Part shown: one piece after another, positions 6,584-13,813 of the stretch
Numbering within the stretch: position 1 is the first letter of the stretch
Layout of the letters: every line of letters begins with the position of its first letter
DNA from: JBAZCO01 sp041654915
Lineage (GTDB): Bacteria; Bacillota; Clostridia; Christensenellales; DTU072
Reading direction: 5' to 3'
Length of the DNA stretch: 16,155 nt
NCBI GenBank assembly: GCA_041654915.1
Contig: JBAZCO010000030.1
Coordinates: 1-16,155, forward strand
The notes under the pieces: generated by a model
Databases searched by the model: none
What the model was told of the DNA's origin: nothing
What the model saw: the letters and a program-made list of their open reading frames with translations, nothing else
Translations under genes and position numbers: made by a program

Positions 6584-7810
6584 CTATATATTATTAATTT
6601 TTCTAAAGCTTTCCTCAACTAGCAGAGTGTACTTTACGCTGTACCTTGCATCACGAAAATAAAATCTGTTTATCACTCCCTCCACTGTGAGGTCTACCGC
6701 CTCTTTGGTCTTTTGCACTATGGTAAAGGTGCATTTTAGCGGGAGCTTGATTTCCAAAGGCGTGCCGTCAAACATTTTGCCTGCAAAACCAATATACTCA
6801 TCGTCTATATAAAGTTCGCCCTCGCCCTTCTCTTTATAAATGTTGTCCTCGGGGTCGTTTTGCTCCCATACCACGCTTTTAGATATGCGGAAATTGGGAT
6901 TAGCCAATTCTTTTCTTATACTTTCCCTTTGGTAGTCGTACCATATATCTATGCGGGGAAAAGCTTTGCTTCCCTCTGACGGGATAAGCTCCCCATACTC
7001 TGTATACTCCACCTTGTTGCCGCAAGCCTCGCAAAGTAGCTCTCGGTCGGTGGACACCATTTCATATTCCGCCTCGCATTTTGGACATTTATAAAGAATA
7101 TAATTGAGACCCTTTGCGGGCGATTTACTGCGAAACCTTATATTATTATCCCTTTGATAAATATGGTCGTTGTAGTCAAACTCCTCTTTTAGGCGGGCAT
7201 ACATCTCATCGTTGCTTAGGGCGCTTAACTCCTCTTGGGTAAATAGCAGTTTTATCGTTTGCTCTACCCTGCCACGCTTAAAGCTTTTGTACCACTTGGG
7301 ACGGGAGCTGTACCCGCCGTTATTGTGGCACATCACCACGGGAACATTGAGGAATTTGAGAAGTTTGGTAAGGCTAGGCGATAGGTAGTGCAAGGGGCGA
7401 CCGTCCAGCGAAATTTTGCCCTCGGGGAAAAATGCAAGAGAACAGCCATTATCCACCGCTTTTTTGATGTAGCGGATACTACCGATATCGGTTGCAAATT
7501 GGCTGATTGGCAATAGCCCCGCATACTTGAGTATCGGTTTTACCAACCGCCAAGTAAATACATCTCTGCCGCACACAATATTAAGGTGGCGGGGGAGAAG
7601 GGCTGTCATCATAAAGCTAACATCCATAGGGCAAGAGTGTGTGCCTATGGCGACAAATGCCCCTTTTATCTTTTTTATACGCTTGTCCTTATCTATTTTT
7701 ATCCTAAAAAAAGCCCAAGCCACAAATTTTGCGATAGGAGCTAGCAACCAATACAAAATGGCATTGGGTTTTTGCGGCTCTATGGAAAAATAGCTCTTCT
7801 CCTTTTTCAT
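6584..7810 (-). CDS. PlsC-like acyltransferase with C-terminal zinc ribbon
   Basis: Probable lysophospholipid (1-acylglycerol-3-phosphate type) acyltransferase at the inner face of the membrane. The ATG at 7808-7810 gives 408 residues and has AGAAGGA close upstream. A GTG seven codons earlier (7831) has no site and was not used. A hydrophobic stretch (about 16-37) precedes the catalytic HSCPMD (His58, Asp63), an HX4D motif. FPEGKIS (128-134) matches the FPEG-x-S substrate block. Residues 242-263 form a zinc-ribbon pattern, CPKC followed by CEAC (Cys242, 245, 260, 263), and about 145 residues with no recognised domain follow. Typical PlsC proteins are about 200-250 residues, so the tail is an addition. 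It lies 28 bp after the aminopeptidase gene. The acyl acceptor is unknown. Confidence 0.87.
   Translation of the reverse strand: MKKEKSYFSIEPQKPNAILYWLLAPIAKFVAWAFFRIKIDKDKRIKKIKGAFVAIGTHSCPMDVSFMMTALLPRHLNIVCGRDVFTWRLVKPILKYAGLLPISQFATDIGSIRYIKKAVDNGCSLAFFPEGKISLDGRPLHYLSPSLTKLLKFLNVPVVMCHNNGGYSSRPKWYKSFKRGRVEQTIKLLFTQEELSALSNDEMYARLKEEFDYNDHIYQRDNNIRFRSKSPAKGLNYILYKCPKCEAEYEMVSTDRELLCEACGNKVEYTEYGELIPSEGSKAFPRIDIWYDYQRESIRKELANPNFRISKSVVWEQNDPEDNIYKEKGEGELYIDDEYIGFAGKMFDGTPLEIKLPLKCTFTIVQKTKEAVDLTVEGVINRFYFRDARYSVKYTLLVEESFRKINNI
6590..6618 (-). promoter_or_regulatory. Possible promoter for spoVT
   Basis: AATAAT (6590-6595) lies 17 bases after TTGAGG (6613-6618) on the minus strand, at the 3' end of the acyltransferase gene. 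The match is moderate and the region is A/T-rich, so chance matches are expected. If real, transcripts begin upstream of the 6530-6553 hairpin and must read through it. Confidence 0.3.
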
Positions 7811-7838
7811 AATGTCCTTCTTGCTTTGCACTATTATT

Positions 7839-8954
7839 TTACACCAAATTCTCAGGATTCAAACAAAGCAGTTGGGGCAGTACAAATCTGCCGTCCTTGC
7901 GAATTAGTACATCGTCAAAATAAATCTCGCCTCCGCCGTACTCGGGGGTTTGAATTAACACCAAATCCCAATGGATTGCGCTAATATTGCCGTTATAGCA
8001 TTCGTCATAGCAAGCACCGGGGGTGAAGTGTATAGAACCTGCTATCTTTTCATCAAACAGGATATCGCCCATAGGATTATTAATAAATGGGTTAACGCCA
8101 ATGGCAAACTCGCCAACATAGCGTGCGCCCTCGTCAGTGTCGAAAATCTTGTTTGCCGCCTCGGTGTAGTTTGCGGTAGCTTTGATAATCTTACCATTTT
8201 TAAACTCTAGGCGTACATCTTTAAACTCTATGCCCTTTTCTATGGAGGGAACATTATATGATATCACACCGTTTACGCTATCCCTAATGGGCGCAGTATA
8301 AATTTCGCCATCGGGTATGTTCCTTAGCCCCGAACACTTTTCGCTCCCTATGCCCTTTATGCTAAAGGTAAGGTCGGTATCTTTTGCTGTTATGCGCACT
8401 TTGTCCGTCCTGTTTATAAGTTCGGCAAGCGAGTCCATAGCCTTGTCCATCTTGCGGTAGTCCAAGGTGCATACATCAAAATAGAAGTCTTCAAATGCCG
8501 CAGTACTCATTTTGGCAAGCTCTGCCATACCTTCGGTAGGATAGCGTAGCACTACCCACTTGGTCTTTTTTACACGCAATTCGTGGTGTACGGGGTGAGA
8601 GTAATATTTATCATATATCTGCATCAATTCCCCGTCTACATCCCTAAGTTCGTAGCAGTTGTTGCCGCCACGCACACCTATATATGCGTTCATTTCTGAC
8701 ATACGAAAAGCATCATACTTACACATAGTTTCTGCAAGTTCACGGCTGATGCCACGCAACAGCGTGCGCCTTATCCTGTTGTCATTGATTTGCACAAACG
8801 GCAGTCCTCCCGCCGCATATGCCTCCTCTACAAGAGCAGTTACAAATTCGTGGTCAACGCCAAACGCCTCTATTAGTATTTTCTCGCCCTTTTGCAGGCT
8901 GCAAGAATAGTTGATGAGTATATTTGCTAGTTTTCTTTGTCTTGGGTCAGTCAT
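7839..8954 (-). CDS. M29-family metallo-aminopeptidase (AmpS/PepS-like)
   Basis: Removes N-terminal residues from peptides using a two-metal centre; cytoplasmic, usually a dimer. The 371 residues are slightly shorter than the usual 400-410. The five metal ligands known for the family appear in order: Glu217 in IPDGE, Glu282 in VGEFAIGVNP, His309 in GSIHF, and His328 and Asp330 in SAIHWDLV. The final GGGEIYFDD segment is also typical. The ATG overlaps the 3' end of luxS by 8 bp (ATGACTGA) and has GAGGA upstream, so translation is probably coupled to luxS. Peptide specificity cannot be told from sequence. Confidence 0.93.
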   Translation of the reverse strand: MTDPRQRKLANILINYSCSLQKGEKILIEAFGVDHEFVTALVEEAYAAGGLPFVQINDNRIRRTLLRGISRELAETMCKYDAFRMSEMNAYIGVRGGNNCYELRDVDGELMQIYDKYYSHPVHHELRVKKTKWVVLRYPTEGMAELAKMSTAAFEDFYFDVCTLDYRKMDKAMDSLAELINRTDKVRITAKDTDLTFSIKGIGSEKCSGLRNIPDGEIYTAPIRDSVNGVISYNVPSIEKGIEFKDVRLEFKNGKIIKATANYTEAANKIFDTDEGARYVGEFAIGVNPFINNPMGDILFDEKIAGSIHFTPGACYDECYNGNISAIHWDLVLIQTPEYGGGEIYFDDVLIRKDGRFVLPQLLCLNPENLV

Positions 8955-9468
8955 TATTATTGTCCTCTTTCTTTGTTTGTTTTTTTGCCCGCTTTACGGG
9001 ATAATATAAGTTTTGCTTTTTGGGGTCGATTAATATATTATAGTACATTGCGGCATCGGCTTTGGCAAGAGCTAAGTCCATATCCACACAAAAGCCGCAT
9101 TCTTTGGGAGTAGCGCCGGGAATTTCCCCTTCGAAGTCGGACGCATAGTCAAACGCACGCTCTACAAGCGGCAGGATATCCTCCGACATAAAGTCTCCTG
9201 CCATAATCAAGTAAAAACCCGTGCGGCAGCCCATAGGTCCAAAGTAGACCACACGAGTACCCCACAGGGAATCATTTCTGAGATATGTAGCAATGATATG
9301 TTCCAAAGCGTGTACCGAGCCTGTTTCCATCACGGTATCGTGGTAAGGGCGTTTCATACGAAGGTCAAATGTGGTAAGGGTGGCATCCCCCACCATATAT
9401 TTAGAGGATACAAACACCCCCTGTTTTAATTTGAGATGGTCAACTTTAAAGCTTGGTATAGTATCCAT
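8947..9468 (-). CDS. luxS: S-ribosylhomocysteine lyase (autoinducer-2 synthesis)
   Basis: Splits S-ribosylhomocysteine into homocysteine and DPD, the precursor of the autoinducer AI-2, and so recycles S-adenosylmethionine by-products; cytoplasmic homodimer. At 173 residues it is slightly longer than B. subtilis LuxS (157), mainly through a lysine-rich tail. The metal and catalytic residues are all present: His53 and His57 in HALEH with Glu56 between them, Cys81 in MGCRTG, Cys124 in KECG, and Arg37 in FDLR. The start MDTIPSFKVDH matches the family N-terminus; its GGGAGA site is about 14 nt upstream, a long spacing. It has its own promoter and is first in luxS-aminopeptidase-acyltransferase. 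The usual partners pfs/mtnN, metK or cysteine genes are not beside it. Confidence 0.96.
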   Translation of the reverse strand: MDTIPSFKVDHLKLKQGVFVSSKYMVGDATLTTFDLRMKRPYHDTVMETGSVHALEHIIATYLRNDSLWGTRVVYFGPMGCRTGFYLIMAGDFMSEDILPLVERAFDYASDFEGEIPGATPKECGFCVDMDLALAKADAAMYYNILIDPKKQNLYYPVKRAKKQTKKEDNNND

Positions 9469-9507
9469 AAAAAAGCCGCAACTCTCCCTAAAATATTGAT
9501 ATACTTA

Positions 9508-9536
9508 ATTGTAATACATAAAGGTAAAAATATCAA
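9508..9536 (-). promoter_or_regulatory. Sigma-A-type promoter for luxS
   Basis: On the minus strand TTGATA (9531-9536) and TACAAT (9508-9513) are exactly 17 bases apart, each one base from consensus. Transcription would start near 9501, leaving a leader of about 33 nt to the luxS ATG. No riboswitch-like structure fits in so short a leader. Confidence 0.72.
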
Positions 9537-9615
9537 GTAAAATTTTATGTTGCAAAATGCATCGCAAAGCCCAAGCCATTAAAACATAATTTTAGAGTGC
9601 TAAATAATAGGTCTT

Positions 9616-9627
9616 GTTTTATAAAAC
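9616..9627. repeat. Perfect 12-bp A/T-rich palindrome
   Basis: GTTTTATAAAAC is a perfect palindrome in the gap between the cotransporter gene and luxS. It uses the same half-sites as the inverted repeat at 2414-2433 in the opposite arrangement. It could be a protein-binding site, but A/T-rich palindromes of this size occur by chance. Confidence 0.3.
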
Positions 9628-9657
9628 TTCCCCCTGTGGATATGATTTCACAATTAA

Positions 9658-9767
9658 TTAAACCTCAAGGTCCAAGTCGAGGCAAATGGCAATATGGTTA
9701 AACTTTAAGGCTCAAGGCTAGGCGAGTGACAATATGGTTAAACTTCAAGGCTCAAGTCGAGGCGGAC
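9658..9767. repeat. Tandem array of a 40-bp repeat (two full and one partial copy)
   Basis: Copies run 9658-9697, 9698-9737 and 9738 to about 9767, with an exact 40-base period. Each begins TTAAAC, then CTCAAGG or a close variant, then a GAGGC or TAGGC block; the first two end CAATATGG. Copies differ at several positions, so the array is not very recent. The third copy overlaps the last codons and TGA stop of the cotransporter gene. The rest of the 283-bp gap (9469-9751) holds the luxS promoter and A/T-rich sequence with no gene. Confidence 0.85.
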
Positions 9768-10735
9768 GGTGGGGACTTTTGAGGGAGTTTGTCGGGGAGC
9801 AGAATGACCGATAGGTTTGCAAGAGTTTTTACAAATGGGAATAAGATGATTGTTGTAGTGAGGTTGAAAACTACATGGAAGTAGGCGATGAGAGCGGCGG
9901 GGCTGATTTTTTTAAGCGCATTTATGCACACGGTATCCCCCCATATTATAAGAAAAGGCATAAAGACGATAACGCCGATGACATTAAATAAAAGGTGAAT
10001 GAGTGCGGTACGCTTTGCGTTTAGGTTTGCGCCAAGGGATGCAAGTATTGCAAGAATACAAGTGCCAACATTGCTACCCAATATAATATAGAATGCCGCC
10101 CCCGCACGCATTAGCCCCGCCTCGGCAAAGGTGATAGATATGCCGGTTATTGCCGTGCTAGATTGCACAATTCCGCTAGAAAATGCGCCAATTAATACTA
10201 AAAGAAAGGGGTTTTCCACCGATAATATCAAGTCGGCAAGGCGTTTAGATTCCTTTAAGAACTCCACGCTGTTGCCCATTGTATCCAGCCCGATAAAAAT
10301 AAGTCCGAACCCCGCAATTATCCAACCGATTGTGCGGTTTTTCTCCTTTTTTGAACCCATAACAACGGATGCACCAATTAAAGCGCAAAAGGCAAGGAGT
10401 TCCCCAACAGGCAGATATCCCAACGAAAATAACAGCACAGTAAAGGTTGTGCCAACATTTGCTCCCATAATAATAAGGGTAGCTTGCAAGAGATTAACTA
10501 TCCCCGAGTTTACCAGCCCCAAGAGTATTACGGTCGTAGCAGAGGAGCTTTCTAAAATAACTGCCGCCCCTGCGCCCATACCAATACCTGCAAGCCTGTT
10601 GCCCGACATCTTGCCAAGCATACGGCTAACATTGCCGCCTGCGATTTTTTGCAAGTTGCGGGAGATGAGCTGCATACCCAAAAGGAAAACTCCTAGCCCC
10701 GCCAACAACATAAGAAAGTTAGCAAAAGTACCCAT
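9752..10735 (-). CDS. Na+/phosphate cotransporter family protein lacking a PhoU domain
   Basis: Membrane protein of the NptA/PNaS family, which moves inorganic phosphate with Na+. The 327 residues are almost wholly hydrophobic and contain the two inverted signature repeats: ESSSATT (62-68) with GANVGTT (91-97), and QSSTAIT (191-197) with GSNVGT (220-225). Position 62 is Glu where the family usually has Gln. Many bacterial members run to about 540 residues with a cytoplasmic PhoU-like domain after the membrane part. Here the protein stops shortly after the last helix with LPQKSPPSAST, and its final codons lie in a tandem repeat. The ATG at 10733-10735 fits the family start but has no clear ribosome binding site. 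Transport of phosphate is inferred from family only. Confidence 0.88.
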   Translation of the reverse strand: MGTFANFLMLLAGLGVFLLGMQLISRNLQKIAGGNVSRMLGKMSGNRLAGIGMGAGAAVILESSSATTVILLGLVNSGIVNLLQATLIIMGANVGTTFTVLLFSLGYLPVGELLAFCALIGASVVMGSKKEKNRTIGWIIAGFGLIFIGLDTMGNSVEFLKESKRLADLILSVENPFLLVLIGAFSSGIVQSSTAITGISITFAEAGLMRAGAAFYIILGSNVGTCILAILASLGANLNAKRTALIHLLFNVIGVIVFMPFLIIWGDTVCINALKKISPAALIAYFHVVFNLTTTIILFPFVKTLANLSVILLPDKLPQKSPPSAST

Positions 10736-10856
10736 ATGTAAAATTCTATGCGCATAATGTTATGATAATTATAATAAAAGAAAATAAATGCTAAGAATTG
10801 CCAAAACCTTGCCTTAGAGTAAATATATATTAGTTGTTTTTAAAGTGAACACATAG
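10736..10856 (-). promoter_or_regulatory. A/T-rich leader with weak promoter candidates for the cotransporter gene
   Basis: The gene follows a strong terminator, so it needs its own promoter. A perfect TATAAT at 10768-10773 has only a poor -35 match at normal spacing. A second candidate further upstream is TTCACT, 16 bases, then TATATT. No ribosome binding site is evident before the ATG. I cannot choose between the candidates. Confidence 0.35.
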
Positions 10857-10905
10857 AAAAAATGCCTTTTGAGAAAAAGCTATGATTCGCTCTTTCTCAA
10901 AGGCA
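10857..10905 (-). terminator. Strong intrinsic terminator after the leucine-rich repeat lipoprotein gene
   Basis: On the minus strand, a 17-bp stem with one bulged A and one G-U pair (arms 10889-10905 and 10863-10880) closes an 8-base loop and is followed by TTTTTT (10857-10862). The arms begin TGCCTTTGAG and end CTCAAAAGGCA. No T run follows on the plus strand, so it acts on minus-strand transcription. It lies 80 bp after the lipoprotein stop; the bases between (10906-10986) show nothing else. Confidence 0.92.
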
Positions 10906-10986
10906 ATCTTAATAGATATAAATTAAGGAAGATTTTGGGTGTGTAGCCCTTTATGCCTTGCAGCAATAATTATAGATTACAAAACA

Positions 10987-13737
10987 CTAGATTTCAAACC
11001 CTTGTCTTCTCCATTCCTCTCGGTTTTCCGCTCCGTTTTCTACATCGTAGATATCCAAGACTTCGTAGTGTCCTTTGCTCTTGTATGCAGAATATGTGCT
11101 ATCATCTTCAAACGCACGCTTTGCCCCTGCGTTTGGCAGGAATATATCGGTAATCTGCCCCATTTCCTCCTCGCCGGAATCACTTTCCATACCCGCACCA
11201 CGGAAAGGCTTAACAAGCATATAGCCCGTATGCGTTGGGGGGGTCTCCATATACATATAAATATAATAAAGCGTCTTGTTGTAGGCAAAGGCGGCGCTGT
11301 TGATAATTTTTACATTGCTGCCAAGGGACAGCCTGTTTAGCCCCGTGTTTTCAAATGCCGATACACCCACTGTGATGTCTGTTCCTTTTATTAGCCTTAC
11401 ATTTTTTAGTAAAGAACATTCCTTAAATGCACCCTCGCCTATCGCTCTCAAGTTATCCCAAGAATATAATGCTGTAAGCGCTGTTCCCTTAAACGCAAAC
11501 CGCCCGATATCCGTAATGTTGTAAGCCTCCCCGGAATTGATGTTATCCCCAAAGTTGATGTTACCCAACCTTGTGCATCCTTCAAAGGCATAATCTCTAA
11601 TTTTGTATACGGTATTTGGAATATTTACCGTGATGATATCGGCATTGGTTACATACTTGCCTATCTCTCTTACCGTCTTTCTAACACCGCCCACATCAAA
11701 CTGTGCAGGGATTACTATGTTGGTTTTTTCGGCGTTATCATAGTATCCGTACTCCTCTATGACAAAGTTTGCGACTACATCATTGCCGCCTATATCCTCG
11801 TAACCTATGCGGAGATTGTTGTCGATATCCACATAGACATCCTCACGGGCATAAACTCTCAATTCCTCTTTCCAAATACCTCCCCACAGTCTTTCGCCCT
11901 CAAGCACCCAAAGCCGCCTATATTCGGACAGACTAGCCTTTGGTACAAGGTATTTTACATACTTTGCACCGTTCAAACCTTGCAAAGCATCACGGTCGTT
12001 TCTTTGGAAAGCGGGAACGCTAATCGCATTAATCACCACGACACGCAAGTTCCAATTGTTATAAAAAGGCGACACGCCATAGTTGTTAAGTGCGGTACTC
12101 TTTATATCCACTTCTCTAACTTTAGTGTTTTCAAAGGCATAGTCGCCTATGCTTTCAAGCAAACTGCCGTCTGCAAAGTTGATTGCATTAAGGTGGCAGT
12201 TTTGAAAAGCGTAGTCCCCTATCTTTAATAATACGGGAATATTTATTTCTTTAAGGTCTTTTAGCCCCACGGTAGAGGCAAAAACTCTGTCGCCTAGCTC
12301 CCTAATCCCCTCGGTTAGCTTTATTGTTTTTAGTGCGGGGTTGTCATAAAAAGCATAAGCGGGCAAGAATGTAACACCACCCTCTGCGGCAGAGTCAATC
12401 CTTTGCCTGTCAAGAATAGTTGCGCCCGTTATTAGCGTGGTTAGCGATTTAGAGCCTCGAAACAGCCCCTCGCCCGCCTCTATCAAGCTAGAGTCCGCCA
12501 TAAAATACACGGTCCTAAAAGTACTGTTTTTGAATACTTCCTTTCCTAATTTCTCCACCTCTTTGGGAATAAACAGGGTGGCATTGTGGGTGGTGGTACT
12601 TCCCGGATTTTCCATATTTTCCACCACTCTTGTATTGTTTATTGTAGTTGCCCAACCCGTGCCTTGGAAGGCAAAGTCACCTATTTCCCGCACACTAGAG
12701 GGAATAAAGAAGTTGCTAAGCCCCGTGCAGCCGCTAAATGCGTTTTTTCCTATTGTCCGCACATTGCTACCTAAGCTAATTTTTATGGGAAGTCCAAAGA
12801 AAACGCTATCCCCTATCACCTCTATGCTGTCGGCAAGGGTGAAAAAGTTCTGCACATTGAGCGCCTGCATTGAGCCTGCGCCCAACTCTCTAATGGGATA
12901 TCCGTCCACAGTTTCATCCATTTCCAAGAACAAAAAGCGCAGCTTGCCCGCATCGGTTAGCGACAAAATGCGGGCATACTCCACATTATGCTCGTCTGTC
13001 AAGACATCATAGTTATATAGGCAGCCATAGTGTGCATATACGGTAAGCCCTTCATAATATTCATAAAATCCGTTCTCATTTATTCTTTCGCCCTTACCGT
13101 TAGGCTCGGTAAACCACCCAACAAAGGTATAGCTTTCACGGCGGAAGTCCGTGCGGTTCATAGCATTATCGTCTAGCAAAGACTTTACTTCATATAGCGA
13201 TTGCATAAACTTAACTTCGGCAACATTACTAAAGGGTGTGAGTGCCGCATCTGCGTTTATCGAAAGGTTAAATGTGGGCGCAATCCTAACCGTCTTGGTG
13301 TTGCCAGATAGGTGTTTAATTTCTTTTTGCACATTAGATTGCCTATAAAAGATGCTATGCACAGTGATATCAAAGTCGCCCGAAGTCGCTTTAGGACGAT
13401 ACAAAACAGAGATTGTAGTCCAACCAATAGTATCCGCCACCCAATTGGTGCTGTTGTAAAGGTCGTCATTGACCTTGAAAGAAATAATCGGCATTTTATC
13501 CTTATTCAAAAAAGTAACCGTTATGCGTACTTCCTCTGTGCGAGGGTCGCCCGCCTCCTCGGTAACTTCTAGGCACAGCAAGTTATCTGGGTCTACATAG
13601 TCGGACTTGGCTCGCTTAATCTCCACGGTGTTTAGGGTAGGCAGATTAGCGTTGGACGATGTGGTGTTGTCGCACGCAACAAGGAGTGCCGCCAAAAGAA
13701 TGATTAATATTGTTGTAAATATAAGTGTTTTTTTCAT
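10987..13737 (-). CDS. BspA-like leucine-rich repeat surface lipoprotein
   Basis: Predicted lipid-anchored surface protein of 916 residues. The N-terminus has a Lys-Lys start, a hydrophobic core and the lipobox LVAC, with Cys22 as the lipidation site. Residues 170-238 end in a Listeria-Bacteroides (InlB B-type) repeat with VGWFTEPNGKGE and GLTVYAHY. From about 280 to 600, and again from about 690 to 850, there are LRR_5 (BspA/TpLRR) repeats of the form IGDYAFQNC, AFxGCTxLxxIxFG and IPNTVYKIRDYAFEGC. A stretch without repeats (about 600-690) separates the blocks. The ATG has AAAGGTGA just upstream. Relatives mediate adhesion or binding of host or bacterial surfaces, but no ligand can be named. 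It follows the Ig-like protein by 76 bp and precedes a terminator. Confidence 0.92.
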   Translation of the reverse strand: MKKTLIFTTILIILLAALLVACDNTTSSNANLPTLNTVEIKRAKSDYVDPDNLLCLEVTEEAGDPRTEEVRITVTFLNKDKMPIISFKVNDDLYNSTNWVADTIGWTTISVLYRPKATSGDFDITVHSIFYRQSNVQKEIKHLSGNTKTVRIAPTFNLSINADAALTPFSNVAEVKFMQSLYEVKSLLDDNAMNRTDFRRESYTFVGWFTEPNGKGERINENGFYEYYEGLTVYAHYGCLYNYDVLTDEHNVEYARILSLTDAGKLRFLFLEMDETVDGYPIRELGAGSMQALNVQNFFTLADSIEVIGDSVFFGLPIKISLGSNVRTIGKNAFSGCTGLSNFFIPSSVREIGDFAFQGTGWATTINNTRVVENMENPGSTTTHNATLFIPKEVEKLGKEVFKNSTFRTVYFMADSSLIEAGEGLFRGSKSLTTLITGATILDRQRIDSAAEGGVTFLPAYAFYDNPALKTIKLTEGIRELGDRVFASTVGLKDLKEINIPVLLKIGDYAFQNCHLNAINFADGSLLESIGDYAFENTKVREVDIKSTALNNYGVSPFYNNWNLRVVVINAISVPAFQRNDRDALQGLNGAKYVKYLVPKASLSEYRRLWVLEGERLWGGIWKEELRVYAREDVYVDIDNNLRIGYEDIGGNDVVANFVIEEYGYYDNAEKTNIVIPAQFDVGGVRKTVREIGKYVTNADIITVNIPNTVYKIRDYAFEGCTRLGNINFGDNINSGEAYNITDIGRFAFKGTALTALYSWDNLRAIGEGAFKECSLLKNVRLIKGTDITVGVSAFENTGLNRLSLGSNVKIINSAAFAYNKTLYYIYMYMETPPTHTGYMLVKPFRGAGMESDSGEEEMGQITDIFLPNAGAKRAFEDDSTYSAYKSKGHYEVLDIYDVENGAENREEWRRQGFEI

Positions 13738-13765
13738 ATTTCACCTTTTTGTTTAACTTGTCGGT

Positions 13766-13790
13766 ACGGGCTAAAGGTTGTTAGACCCGT
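13766..13790. terminator. Hairpin in the gap between the two surface-protein genes
   Basis: Arms ACGGGCTAA (13766-13774) and TTAGACCCGT (13781-13790) form a 9-bp stem with one bulged base and a 6-base loop. On the plus strand it is followed by GTTTATTTTTTT, which is terminator-like, yet no plus-strand gene ends here. On the minus strand no T run follows, so it may only stabilise or partly uncouple the bicistronic message. Confidence 0.5.
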
Positions 13791-13813
13791 GTTTATTTTT
13801 TTGAAAACTCGAT

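Noticed and set aside
9469..9530. A SAM or SAH riboswitch before luxS
   Set aside because: The predicted leader is about 33 nt, too short, and shows no conserved riboswitch core.
9469..9751. A decayed PhoU-coding segment after the cotransporter gene
   Set aside because: The gap is short, A/T-rich and repeat-filled, and I saw no translated similarity to PhoU in it.
9658..9767. The 40-bp repeats as a CRISPR array
   Set aside because: The copies are contiguous with no unique spacers, are imperfect, and no cas gene is present.
10768..10804. TTGGCA and TATAAT as the cotransporter promoter
   Set aside because: Both hexamers are good, but they are 25 bases apart, outside the usable range for a sigma-A promoter.
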